Origin: Lingula anatina
Taxonomy: Eukaryota > Brachiopoda > Lingulata > Lingulida > Lingulidae
Direction of reading: 5' to 3'
DNA length: 64,000 nucleotides
NCBI RefSeq assembly: GCF_001039355.2
Contig: NW_019774291.1
Span: 836,877-900,876 of the forward strand
Part shown: piece by piece, positions 14,045 through 27,800 of the stretch
How positions within the stretch are numbered: position 1 is the stretch's first letter
How the letters are laid out: each line of letters starts with the position of its first letter
The notes under the pieces: generated by a model
What the model was told of the DNA's origin: nothing
The model's database searches: none
The model's input: only the letters and a program-made list of their open reading frames with translations
Position numbers and translations under genes: made by a program

Positions 14045-17000
14045 ACACACACACAAGCACACACACACACTTATAATGGCATTTTAAATATATAACTTTA
14101 GGCTTAACAGCAATAAACAGTACTGCCATGGTATTTTTACTTTATTTCTGGTTGATACCCTACCTTGATTGTTCATTTCAGAATATCAAATTAGAAATGT
14201 AATTTTTATTATTGTCACAAAGCTTTTGCTTTTTGTTTAATGGTAATGTTTAGTTTGGACTGCTAATCTCTCTTGGACTGCAATTTTTAGTTTTGTATGA
14301 TGTATCCACTAACCCATTAAATGTATGAACAGCATGGGCTCAGTTTCCCCAATGTATTGTTTGATTCCAAGAACAACATTTTTGAAATGGACAATTTGTA
14401 TATAATGCCAAGCGTACATTTGTGCTTTTTTTTTAGCATTGATACTGGATAGCTACAATTATATTTAATAAGTAGCATCCTGTTCAGCAGCACATTTCTT
14501 TGTTTTCTCTGATTCCAAGAATATGCTTGCAAATGTGGACACTTTATTTATGATTTCTTTGATTGCTTTTTTTACAGCAATTTGAACAAAGTAAAAGCGC
14601 ATTTAAATGGAGATGTAGTGCTAATGTAATAGTCGAGTAGCCAGAACGCTAACCCTGCAATGTTTTTTCCTGTAAACTTTTTTTGCTGAAATGCATTCTT
14701 TAGGTCGAGAGAAGCAAAATTAGCTTGGTTGCTATTTCCGAGACATTGAGCATTTTTCAATATGGCCGTCAATTTATGAGGAAAAATAGAAATACGACCA
14801 GAAGTCGCCGGGTAAACTTTATTGACAGCTTTTTTGAACGTGTATCCTATCAGAAGAGCACAAAAGTACTAGTGAATACACTTAAGCCCGTTACTAATAG
14901 CAAAAAAGCCAAAATGGCCGTCAAAACATACGGCAGAAAGTAAAAAAACTGTAAAATAAGTTTTTTGCGCAAATTTAGTCTTATTAAAAACATACGCCTT
15001 TTCTATTTATGTCCATTATGGAAATTTGTTAGTCATGATCCTAAACTCTCAAAAACTGCTTATTTGACATTACTCAGATGGTGGCAGACGGTGCCATCTC
15101 CTGAGAGTCCATTTGCCACTCCGACGAGCCCCATAGTCAATGCTTGCTATGTTATATCTTGCAAGCTTTTTTAAAGAAATTATTTCATCTGGGTTACACA
15201 ACTTACAGAAGCTTATAAGCTTGACTTTATATGCCAGTTGTTACATACGAGATATTGATAGTTTTTCAAAATTCAAGATGGCCGTCAATTTGTTATATGA
15301 ATAGCGAGAGCCATATGTTCAAATAAAAAATTTAATGCTTCACTCCATTGTTCGTCATTGCATATTTATGTTTGTATCCATGCAGAGTGCGATCATTTAT
15401 TTCATTTTTGCAAGTTATTTTAATAAAAAATGACCTCCAAAACATAATGGAAAGGCAAAGAAACAACTGCAAAACTACATTTTCCAAATTATTGTCTGTA
15501 AAAGAGTTACACGCTCCACAAAGGACCATCATGTCAGTGTCTAGTCACAGTAACGGTTGCTGTTTCGCCTGACTTCTTTTGGCTGCTACCAGCGCTCTCA
15601 AGTGGCAAGGCATTCCTTGGGATAGGTTATTAGAGTTCAATCTGGAATAACATTCCAGGCATCGGTCAAAATCTGTCCAATTTTGTCCAGTTTTGTTGTA
15701 GGACATGAAGGCCATTGATTCGGTGAGTAATGGCCCACCCACATATTGTCCATGTGGTTCAAATATGGCGGTTTTGATGACCAAGGTAGCTGCTCATGCC
15801 CTTGGTTCTGTGAGTAATCTGCTATTAAAAGTGCTCTGTGTGAACCGACAATCTCACCGTGCAACCTAAAATTGTTCCTTAGGTGCCCCCTATCAAATAA
15901 TAGTCAAGTGGTTCCCAGATTATTCCTTTATTTGATCTGGCTTCGGTTTTCGTCAATGACTGCCATTGGTGTTTTGGCACCAATGTGGTATCCACACCAA
16001 ATACTGACGCTGTTAATGACCTAAGTCACTAAGACACTTCGTCGTTAGCCTCTTCTGGATGTCTGTAAACTCTTTTTTGACTAGTTGAGCAGTACAGGTG
16101 AAATCTGACCTCAATAAAGAAAGCCACGGGGTTTCAGTGTTCAACCCAGAAACGGTCATGGTCCCCAATTCATTAGAGAAACATACAACGATGTTTTGTT
16201 GTTTACAGTGGGTTCCTCGGAGGTCGTCTGGTATTCTAATCTGCTAAAACCAGTTTGGTGTTCGCTAAGGGCCTTGAAATATGCGTTTTTGTGGCAATTT
16301 ACCTCTCATTCTGAACGGACTGGGTGTTTCTTGTATAGTTGCAAAAGCATATCCTGAAAGACAGAGGGCCCTGTGCCCTGGTGGTAAGATTTCAATACAT
16401 TGGCTATGGCCTCTATGTAGGTACATCAGTCTGGGCATTACCCTATAAAACTGGGCGGACCGTTTCGTTTGGCGCAGTTATCTGTCTGGCAATGTCTGTC
16501 TTTTTCGCGCCATTTTGCCACAGATTAACAAATTTGTAAAGCAATGCATAGCCCATTTTACACACTGCAAAACCGACCACTTGCATGCAAAATTTCAAAT
16601 TCTTCTATGTAGAAGTTGCCGACATATGGATACTTTTTGGACGGAACCATGCTTTGCTAAAGCCAAGCTTTGACCTGCCCAAAGGAGCACTACCCAATTA
16701 AATTACTGCATATTACATAATGCAGCAGCGCAACAAACCTGGTATTCAGTTAATTAGAAGCTACACACATGACTACACATTTCTCCGTTCACATATCTTA
16801 CATGAGATCGGAGTTTTTTGAAAAAGAGCGCATTCTACCTAGGCATACCCTCGAAACTGTCAAGTCTGTATAATGTATGGGCTGTTCCCACCCCACAATC
16901 AGGAACCTGGTTGAATGTCACAACATGCCAGTCTCTGTTAGCGATATACTGCAGCCTGGGCGAGAGAGTGTCAACTCCAGACCAGGATCGCTACATCAGG

Positions 17001-18782
17001 TTGCATCAGCCGCGGGACCAATTTCGCCATGCCAGTCGTACAGCACAAGAAGCACCCGGCAGGAACAACAATCGGAGCAGCAGCCCCACTGTGGGTTTCA
17101 CCGTTTCCCACCAGGACAAGACCCGTTCACATTCGTCACAAATGGTCCAAGTGTATCTGGAGTCAGTCCTAAGGGTGGATGTCCTACCCCGGCCTGTCTA
17201 TTCGCTGGATATGAATCCGATTGAACACTTGTGGTACTACATATATCTTGGCCGTCCGTTGGCCAAGGCAGCAGCTGATCCAGGCACCACGCCAAGGCTG
17301 GAATAGGATTCCGCACGACACCATCCCATCCACATTTATTGCCCAGGCATGCGCCAACAGATGGCCGCCTGCATCGAAGCAAGCAGAGATCGTACCGGCT
17401 ATTGACCTTTGTGACTTTGTGTTGGGCTGGTGCCATTTTTGTTTTGAAACTATTCATGAAACTTAAGATTTTTAGTTCTGTAGACCAATCCCCCGAACAA
17501 ATTATTCATATGAAAATAATCCAGTTAGAACTTCAAAATAACAATTATTTTGAAAAATATGGCCTCAAAGATTTTAATGGCTGTCAGTATTTAACCAATA
17601 GATGTGTATGATGTTTTGTTTATTGACTCTTTAAAATGTAAAGTGAAAAAAGAGCAGTAATAAGATAAACTAAAAATGCTGCTATATACTGATGAAATAT
17701 TCTTGCCAATCTCAATAAAAAGAATGGGAAGTTTTAAAGCAACATTTTATGTACATACTGAAAAAAGTTATAAAATAAAGATATAAAATAAAGTTATGAA
17801 ATAAAGATATAAAATCAAAATATTTATTAAGGTATGATCAATATAAAAACAAAAACGAAAAAAAAATAATAAGGTTAATATTTTGACAAAAGTTAAATAA
17901 AATTACACCCCCCAAGGGTTTGATATATATTATACGCCAAATTATCAGTTTAAAACGTAATTTAACTGTTTTTTTTTTTACCTTTTTGGGCATGTTTTAG
18001 CAGACATTTGAAATGCGGAATACCATGCACTTTAAAACCGACTCTTTGCTATGTTACATAATTATTTATAAATAATATGATGATATAATAATATATTTTT
18101 ATATTATTGACGGCCATCTTGAATTTTGAAAATTGATCAATGTTCCGTATGTAGCCACTGCCAAGAAAGCCCAAATTAAATTGGCTTTATACACCCAAAC
18201 TATTAAATTATTTTAAAATTTTCAGGGAATAGCATTCTAAGTATTTGACTATGGGACCCGGGGAAGTAGCAAACAGACTCTTGGGGGTTATTGAACTGTC
18301 AGATAAGCTTATTCCAAGAGCTAAGGGTCATGACAAACAAAATATTACAATTAACATAAATATAAAAAGGAGATATGGTTAAAATAAAACTAAATATGCA
18401 AAAAACAAACTGATTCTGCAGCTTTTATCCTTTTCTGCCTTAAGTTTTGACGGCCATTTTGTTTTTTTGCTAAGTGCTACGCGATTAAGCGCATTCACTA
18501 GTACTGTTGTGCTTTCCTGATAGGATACACGTTCAAAAAAGCTGTCAATAAAGTTTATCCGGCGACTTCTGATCGTTTTTCTATTTTTCCTCATAAATTG
18601 ACGGCCATATTGAAAAATGCTCAAGGTCCCGGAAGTAGCAACCAAGCTAATTTTGCTTCTCTCTGCCTGAAGAATGCATTTCAGCAAAAAAAGTTTACAG
18701 GAAAGAACATTGCAGGGTTCGACTATTGGGCCTATGGGAGTGGCGACTCGACTATAATGCTTTATGTCTTTCGCATTTACTG

Positions 18783-18817
<35 letters not shown>

Positions 18818-21800
18818 ATGTATCTTCATACAGCAACAAGGGCTATTTTCTTAAACTAATGAGTGAAAATTCTTCTTAAATGAAATCAAAATATCATAGG
18901 GTATTGGTAGCATGCCATATTATCTGACTTTTTTATTATGACAAACCTGGAAAAGGAACTGTTCAGAAACTAATCTAGCATTGGAAGGAGCTATATATGA
19001 AAAGGACTAAAATCCAAATTTTCACTGATGTTATTTTTTATTAAAAACTGTCAGAAGCCAAGCTCACTATAAGTATATTGCTATAGCAATTATACTTAAA
19101 CCACGTTGATGACTGTAATGAGGCATCAAAACATCAAATCACATAGGCAGAGAAACGTGAGTTTCTTTACAAGTGATTTTTTATCATTATTACACAAGAG
19201 ACTTATTCCTCCTCATCATTATTCAATATACCTATTTCTCTGTAAAACCATGTTCTTCCCCTTTTCGCGCTCTGTTGTTTCTTTACAGTTTTCATTAGCT
19301 GCTGTTCACATAACACCCAGTATCACATAAACAGTAGGTAAGAAAAATGGCAATTTCCCAGAAGACAAAACAAAAATCTTTGGAACTAATAATGAAAACA
19401 ACCTATGCAGATTAAAAGAAAATACTCTGACATAAAAACGATAGCTTAAAATCAAGCTCATATCTTCATTTAATAAGTAAAGCAGAATGTATGTTATGAA
19501 TCTTATTCAAGCAATTAAAGAGATGTAGAAGAGAGTGGGGACCAACATCAAATCAATTTATTTTATTCATTTTAGGTAAACACTGCATTAAAGGCATATT
19601 ATCTTCTTTTATTGGTTACTTCTGCCATTATCCTACTTCATTCCCAAGATCAGTGTTGTTACATTGTACTGAGCTTCACAACTTGGTTTAACCCCAGGTA
19701 AAATCTAATCACCTTTTGTGTTTGGTGAAAAACTTGCAATAAACAAGAGATAAGAAATAGGTTTTGGAGTAAATAGAGAGTCTCAGAGTAATTATATAGG
19801 AGCTATGTGGTAGAAACCTGATTATTAATTTGTTGAAATCACTAAAGCAGCAAAATTAGGATTTTTCTTAGGGTTAACAATAAATTTCTTCCAATAATCA
19901 GACAAAAATACCCAATGCATTTTTTGTTTCTTAATAGGTGCAAAAAAAATCCGATTTCCTCATAATTAGGGTTGGTCTTGCTCGTTAACCAGCTTATCAG
20001 CTTCGTCTGGCCTTAATTGTATTTTGGCATGTGAAGTGCAAAGTGGATTGAACGTTTGGATTATCAGAGGGATCAGACATAAGTTGTTTACTTTTGTTTT
20101 GCCTTTTTATTTACTGGATCCTAGTTTTAGTTATAAACAACACTGTTATTTTGTATTTTAAGAATCTTATACAACATCAGTTTCATAAATGTGTTTGAAT
20201 TGACTTATTTCTAGAATAGAAGTTTGAATTGAATATGTAATTGGAAGTTTTTTCAAGTAAAATCCAACAGCGGCACTATTATTCTTTTTCATAGTTGAAT
20301 TGTGATTTTTTGGTGTTTGTCATAATAAAAATGATAATCATGCCACTCAGGATGATATTTTAGAGGCCTGAAGAGTGAAATGGATTTAACTGCAATAATA
20401 AAAGTGCTTGTATTCTTCATTTTACTCATTGTTTTTAAAGATGATATGGGTTCAAGATTTTTCATTGTTGATAAAGTCATTATTACAGATATTGAAAAGA
20501 CAACATGAAATACAGCTCTGGGGTCTATATAAGCATGAGAATGCTAGACTGTTTTTGTCCTGGACTAATTAAAAAGCACTGCCTGGCATGTTTTGCAAGT
20601 CTGCTGTCATTTATGATTTTTTTGACACTCACACAGATTCACACCTTGTCTCTTTTGCTCTATTTTTATCACAGTGTCCAATTATTAGCTCACACAAAAA
20701 ATATCATTTTGACAAGGATGTTTTGCAGCCTTCAGGAAAGAGGCAATAGACAATTTTGACAAAAATCAATGCCTCTTTCAATTCAAGTAAAATAGGGGCT
20801 CCATCTTCATTGATATTAGTTCTCCATTTTTTTCTTTTTTCAATCTCCAGCTATCCTCTCCAACTCCTTTACTCTGTTCACCCATTCAAAGATATTATCA
20901 GGTAAAACTTTTTTTGAAAAAGATCCTCTTCCATCTTTATTATGCCACTGGAAGTGCTCTGAAAACCTCTCTCCTCAAGTCCCTGAATTTACTACTTTCT
21001 TCCTGACTTTACAGAGCAATTCTCTCCCAATATCAACTGTACTTATTACTCACTACCAACATGTCTTGGGTATCACATATCATTATTAGTGCATTTTCTA
21101 TTAAAAGTTTATTATTATTATTATTACCCCAGATGATAGCAATCGAGTGATCCTGACTGGAAGTGATGACTACATCAATGCCAGCCACATCAAGCTCACT
21201 GTGGGCAAAGAAGAACACCAGTACATAGCCTGCCAGGGCCCCCTGCCGCAGACCACGGGAGATTTTTGGAGAATGGTGTGGGAGTACAAAGTCCAGATGA
21301 TTGCCATGGTTACGATGGACATGGAGGCAGGGAAGGTCAAATGTCACTGTTATTGGCCAGAGTCCATGGAGACCCCCATGCAAGTGTATGGCAGGTAATG
21401 GGAGATTCAGAATGTGTATTGTGTCTAAGTTAGGTTGCTGTATTGCTTTGTAAAGAATTGAAGTTCTTTTTTTTTTCTTTTATTCTGTGGCTGTCTTTAC
21501 ATTAACTGACAATTTTTTATGGTACACACTACCTTGATGCCACTCCTTAGTCCAATGTTCAGTGATCTGAACATTTCACCCAAAAGTTTATAAAGCAGTA
21601 TCCAATGTTCATTGGTCCCAGATTTATATATATAATGGTTTATTTAAAAAACTTTAAACAGCAATGTAAGTTAAAACTTAATTTTCTCTATTTCAAAATT
21701 TATACATGTAAATTGGATTATATATTACTGTATATGAACTGATGTGCCTTTAGACCAACCAACCCCAATCTTTGACTTAGTAAATAGGGCCAATGACCCT

Positions 21801-24800
21801 TAGCTTGGGACTAATAGTCATTGGTATCAGTTATTGGTTTGAAAACTAAGTTAATTTCCATTTATTTGCCACAAATGATCCTCTATAATATTAAGATGCA
21901 ACCCCTCAACCAAGTAGCAGAATCATAGGGCCTGTTCAGAACCAGTTGATCCTCAGACTAACTAGTCTGCAGATCAAATATATTTAAAGCATGCCAAAAT
22001 TTGATTGCTCTCCCCTGGGTGGGAATCCATTTTAAAGTGTGCGCCATATTTGATCTGCAGACTAGTTAGTACATGGATCAGCTGGTTCTGAACAGGCCCA
22101 TATTGTACATATTTTTTAAAAGAAAGTTCCACCTTCACTCCCCCCAACTTCAGCAACATTGTAAGTGCTCATCACAGTCATCTATCGCTTTTTTTTTTTT
22201 TCATATCTTTCACATTGCCATATATTTAAGGTACCAGCTAAGCCTGTTGAGGGAGACCATACTGCAGCATGTCCACATCAGATATCTTAAACTGGAGGAC
22301 ACCAAGACCAGTAAGAGCCAGGAGGTGATCCACCTAAACTTCACCTCCTGGCCGGACAATGGGGTGCCTCAGACAGCTACACCCTTGCTGCAGGTAAGTG
22401 AAGGTGGACTGCTCAGAAGTTCTGGGAATGGTTTTGGTTATTTCGTTGTTAACAAAAGGAAAATTGGTTGTCAAAATTCAGTTGAATGTGCCTAAATGCC
22501 AAGCTAAGGTTAGGTTTAGTCTTTTTAAGAAGAAAACGTATATTTTTTTCTGTATTAAAAACATTTAGTTAGTTCAGAACTGAGCAGTGCTGCAGATGTG
22601 ATGCTCTCCCAAAATACCCATGCTTGTAAATAGCACAGAAAATATCTTTTGAAGTGAATTTTGAAACATTTGAAATTTAACTAAAATGATAACACACCCC
22701 CAAAGCCTGATGAATAGGGAAGACCTCAAATATCTTAACACGGATTGTGGTTCACTTTGAAGTTGACATTTATTGGATTTTAAAGGTTGAAAAAAAAAAG
22801 CTTCAACAATTCAATGTGTCATAACATGTGAATTTATCTGAGGCAGAACAGGAGTCTTAATAATGAGATATAAAAGCAAGGGTGATACTTTTGATATCAG
22901 TATTTGATATCAAAAAAAGAACAAAAGCATTCCAAGAAAAGATGGCACAAATATGCTTTAGACTGTACAGCAGCAGTAGTTGAGATTGGTAACAGGATGT
23001 CATCAGGCTGCTCTCCCACTCAGCACTGTTTTTTACATTTCCTTCACAGATTACATGAATGCATAAACAGTGCTGATGGCAGCTTTTGTTGTTATGTTGA
23101 TCAGAGCAGCTCTCTTGCCTGTTTTTTATCTTGCACATTTAATCAACAATGGATGGATATAAGCACAGAAACCTTCAATTGAAAAATTGAGAAATTTAGT
23201 AATTATTCAGTAGATTTGTGCTGTAACAAAGAACATGCCTTACTTATTAGTCTAAGTCCACATTTGTGGATATACACAGTAATATTGAACTCTTGGTAAA
23301 AGTACGTGTGGTATACACTCTGATTGACTTGTTCTATCTGGAATGAAACCTAAACATTTTTTTGACGTAATTGATCTGATTTAGTGGTTTGCCTTTCTAT
23401 TACTATCTAATAAACTGTTCCTAAATAGAGGAAACCACCAATGTTGCCTGTAAAATTGGCTTTGTTTTGTATCTGTTCTCATTGATTGCTATCCAGTTGC
23501 AAGCACTTTTTTCTTGGAACCTGTGTAGGCCTACTTTGTGTTGTCAAAGAATTAGATATTTGGTTGAAAAAAAATACCACACCACAACTCTCTCTCTCTT
23601 TCTCTCTCTCTCTCTCTTTTCAGAGCACAGTACATGAAAAATGTAATTAGAGGGGTAACAACTGTTTGTATGAGATTCATTTCACAATACATACCTTGTA
23701 AACAACTCATAGAAATATAATAAATTCCATTTTATCACCATAATAGTGGTTATTGCAACTATTCTGGAATCTGTNATTATTTTGGCAAGAAGATTTCTAT
23801 TTGAGTACATTTTTAAAGCATTTTCAGTAAAACCATTATTGCTCCACAATTCCAATAATCTGAAAATGAATAATCAGTTATGCATTTTGGTTAATTTTGT
23901 TAATTATTGAGGGCCTGCTTATTTTATGATTGTGTACCTTTATTTTCACATTATTATTGAGTGAAATGTTTCAAACATGGCACAATTTTAATTAGAATTT
24001 AAAAAAACTGCTTTACTCTTTAATTCCTTTCACTTCATGCACTTTCAAGTTTATTTTTTTCAGTTAAACCTTGTTTCACAGAAATGATAGTTACACTTGC
24101 ACATAATCAATGAATGAAGATTCATGACATCATGGAAACATGTTTGATTCCTTGAAACTGTTATTAATGTATGACATCAATTCTTATTGAGTATCTTGGG
24201 TGAAATTTCTGGGAAGTATGACACAGGAAGTGTTTTGTGACTGTCACTTCTCGCTGCTTTTTTATAGTAAATACACAGACTAGTTGATTGGTTTGACCTT
24301 TTTACTCTACTTGATAGACACAGAAAGTGTAAATGTTCATTTATGATATACAAAAACCCAAAGGATTCTAATAGAAGCATCCCAAATTGGGCATTTAGAA
24401 TTAGTTTTTTGTCCAGGACATGGTGCCACTTAAAGATACAACTTCTTCTGAAGGCTCGCAAAAATAGACATTTTTAAGGTATACATTTGGAGGCCCTATA
24501 ATAAATGTTCTTCTGGGGTTTTTATTTATTTTATTTTTTATGTTTAATTCATATTTTATAAACTTTTTCTGACCTGCTGACACATTTTATTATGAAAAAG
24601 CAAAATAATATCTTAATTTTCATCTATTGTATTGAGCTTCACAACAGTTTTTTAATAGTCAAATATGAATGTTGTAAAAGAAAGATATGCAAGTATTTTT
24701 TATGTAAAATACAGTACAGAGAATGAAATATTGACTAACCTCTGCGTAAAACCACCTACAGTTAAGGGTTTATTTCTGATCATGAGTTGAGGTACTTTCC

Positions 24801-27800
24801 ATTTAAGTCACAGGCATTTGATACTTTTGAGATGGCTGTCATATGACTTTTTTTATGTATTCTTTTAATTTGATTTTTTTAAAGGTAAATTTTTCAGTCT
24901 GTCACTAAAATGACGGAAAAAGGCAGTACCAGAGTGTAATGAGAATTGATTTCCTCTCATTCCAGTACATCCAGTTGCTGCATGCCCTTCATGAGTCTGG
25001 CCCAGTGGTGGTTCACTGCAGTGCAGGGATTGGAAGAACTGGGACCCTGATCACTATAGCCACTGCACTCACAAGTATAGAGAAAAATCTCAAGGTAAAA
25101 TTGACAAGAAAAAAGTTTTCAAGCGACCAGTGGTAAATGTTTGTCTTCTCTGACATGCTCTTTGATCGACAAGTTGTTTGGCCTCTTCCACTGTTTTAAA
25201 TCTGTTCAATTGTTAAAGGTACATGTATAACAAATGTTCATTTTGGCTAAAAAAGGATTCTTGTGGAAAACGACAATATTCCCATAACCTAATGGTTAAT
25301 GAATCCATTCCGACGGTTAAAGTTAGTCCCTGTATTTAAAGAAAAAAGTTTAGTTTTTGCAATAATCTTTTATGAGATAATTTCAGAGGGTAGCCATCAA
25401 TGGAGGTCAAATTGTTTTGTGACTGTCACTTCTCTTTTTGGCAAAATAGAATAAATTATATTTCTTTTAGTTGTTTACAATGTATTTATTATGAAATATG
25501 GATATCATATGGAGAGTTGTTATCCCTGTAATTTGCTTACATTAAGAACTTGGCACACACTAAGAGTACAGTGTGGGACTGTGCTCATGCTATGGGACAT
25601 GTGGAGGAAGTCTCTGTAGGCCCCTCATCTAATAGTATTTATCCAAAAAGTGTGACAGAGGACTACCTCATTTTCGAACACTTGATCACCATGAAGTATA
25701 GATTTGTCTGATTTTTGTCCGTCTAGGAGCAACTATGAAAACTTAATTTTGTCCATGTTTTTTGTTTAAGCAATGGCAAAACTGAGAGGATAATCAAAGA
25801 CTAAATATAACAGTGCATGTATTTTTAGACCCCTAATTTCTCTCTGAAAATTCATCAGGATTTAATTATTCTGTATGCGGTGACGAGACAGTTATTACCA
25901 ACCAGTGCCAGAGTTACATAAAGAATAAAATGAGTTTTTGAAGTTCAGATAATTTTTTTTCCAAAAATCACTGTCAGTGTTTGGTAATTTATTACCACCT
26001 CAAGTGTTCTGTTCTTTGCACATCAATTTGTTGGTTAATTTCTTGGACTCAACTGGGCAATTGGAATGAATAGTGTATTTTGTCAGAATTCTTGAAATTG
26101 TATCTCCATATTTATTACTGTGCCGTGGAAGCTGTCAAACAGGTAGATTTATGGCCTTGTTTGATGCTTATGTCCTTTTCATTTATGATGCACAGTTAGT
26201 TATTACCATCAACAGCATGTGTTTTACAAAGAGAGAGAGAGAGATCAGAATATTTTTGTTGCTCAGATATCTTTTCACTGAGAATTATTATCCATAACTC
26301 CTGAATATAATACTACTTGATTTCAAGATTCAGTGCCCCTCACTTTTTTAAGGTCTTAGAGAAAAATGTTCCATGCTCTTTCTTTCTTTTATTTTCAATT
26401 TTATTAATTCATATCTTTGTTACTATCCATTTGTGAAGTTTTTCTTTAAAAGGGATTTGCTGAAAATTCACAAAGAAATCCATCTTCGTTATAATTAGTT
26501 CAAGATAAATGCAAACAATTATGCAAGTAAGGAAGAAGACACAAACATTTAGTTTGTCTCTTTTCCAAGCAGCTTTTACTTCAGTGTATGTTTACAGTAT
26601 CAGGCCTTCCCAACTACCAGACTCGGCACCTACAGATCCAGAATAAACCGGTATATCAGACCACACTACCCATTTTCAAGGTGTGTGTCAGATCGCATTA
26701 CAGAGTATCATACCCCATCACAAATTTTGTAAGCCTACCTGTCATCCTGGTATCGCGCCTCATTTTCGTCAAGTAGGAGTCGTATGAATACAACAACATT
26801 GCATGGCGACAGACGACTCCCTCAATCTTGTCGGGGGTGGAAACGCGCTACTTGTATGATTAAGAGAGCCTAGCCGTCAGTACCGGATATTATTTGGTGA
26901 CCTTGAGGAGCAATTTGGTTTGGTCGTTGCGGCACGCATGAACAGTAGTTGAACTACCACACCTGGGTCTTTTATTTTTGACAACTGTTCACTCGTCATC
27001 GAGGCGCTTGTTCAAGACTACAGGCTGACATCTACTAGTACTACCAGTGGCTTCATTAGTAACATTCCCACAATACTTAGTTTTCTGTCTGTGCGTACAT
27101 ACCCTGAAAAAAGCCAGCCTCGCTGACAAGAACAATGGACGTTTCTCACCCTTCTCTAGGATTACCCCTGATCACGTCCATCCCGCTAGTCATGAAAATA
27201 TTCCACCCCCGACAGAATATGCTTCCGCTATCAAATTTAGGTCTATTTTTCTAAATTAATATATAAGTTTGCAAGTTCTTATTTACAAAACATCATTGGC
27301 TATGTTCGAACCTAAATTTTATGTTAAAAATTGCGGTATTGTCAGATTTTTAGCATAAACAGGGAAAATTGCAGCAGCGCATGAATATAGATGAGATGCA
27401 CTACTTTCCAACCCCGCTTAGGATCTTTGCTATCACATCGCGCACCAGGCAAAATTGGTGTGGTGGCTGATTCTCTGTAATGCGATCTGACACACACCTT
27501 GAAAACGGGTAGTGTGGTCTGATATACCGGTTTATTCTGGATCCGTAGGTGCCGAGTCTGGTAGTTGGGAAGGCCTGAGTATGTTTGGCAAACTTCAATT
27601 TAAGATAGGGCTTCACACTGGTGTCACTTCTAAATGTTGAATGTTTTATTATGGTTTGTTAAGTCTTTATATGTAACTTATTATAAATATTGATTATTTT
27701 GTATTGTTGTATCTTTTCAGTTTGACATTTGTGAAATTGTAAGTGAACTGAGAAAACAACGGCCTGGCATGATCCAAACTAAGGTAAGTTATGCTTATAT

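Larger units (their letters stand above)
14591..18780. mobile_element. 4.2 kb inverted-repeat (foldback-like) block
   Basis: The left arm (about 14591-15310) and right arm (about 18100-18780) are inverted copies. The outer 300 bp match strongly: tagcttggttgctatttccg (left) against tagcttggttgctacttccg (right, reverse complement), and both contain gaacgtgtatcctatcag. Matching then becomes patchy but resumes near the inner ends at ttcaaaattcaagatggccg. The interior holds two degraded Tc1-like transposase fragments on opposite strands. No clear target-site duplication was found at the outer ends. Confidence 0.7.
13981..21132 (+). other. 7.2 kb intron within the PTP domain
   Basis: Runs from donor gtaaga to acceptor ccccag (21127-21132). 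It holds CT and CA microsatellites (13999-14070), a 4.2 kb inverted-repeat block with two Tc1-like remnants (14591-18780) and a poly-T run (about 18786-18813). From 18814 to 21132 only AT-rich sequence with no recognisable exon is seen. Confidence 0.75.
25095..27720 (+). other. Intron after the PTP signature exon
   Basis: 2.6 kb between donor gtaaaa and acceptor cttttcag (27713-27720). It contains a dispersed repeat copy (about 25280-25545) and the 977 bp transposon (26601-27577). No exon was recognised; the protein reads continuously from the signature exon into FDICEIVSELRKQRPGM. Confidence 0.7.

Noticed and set aside
17098-17457. 119-codon minus-strand frame
   Set aside because: Antisense shadow of the plus-strand Tc1 remnant.
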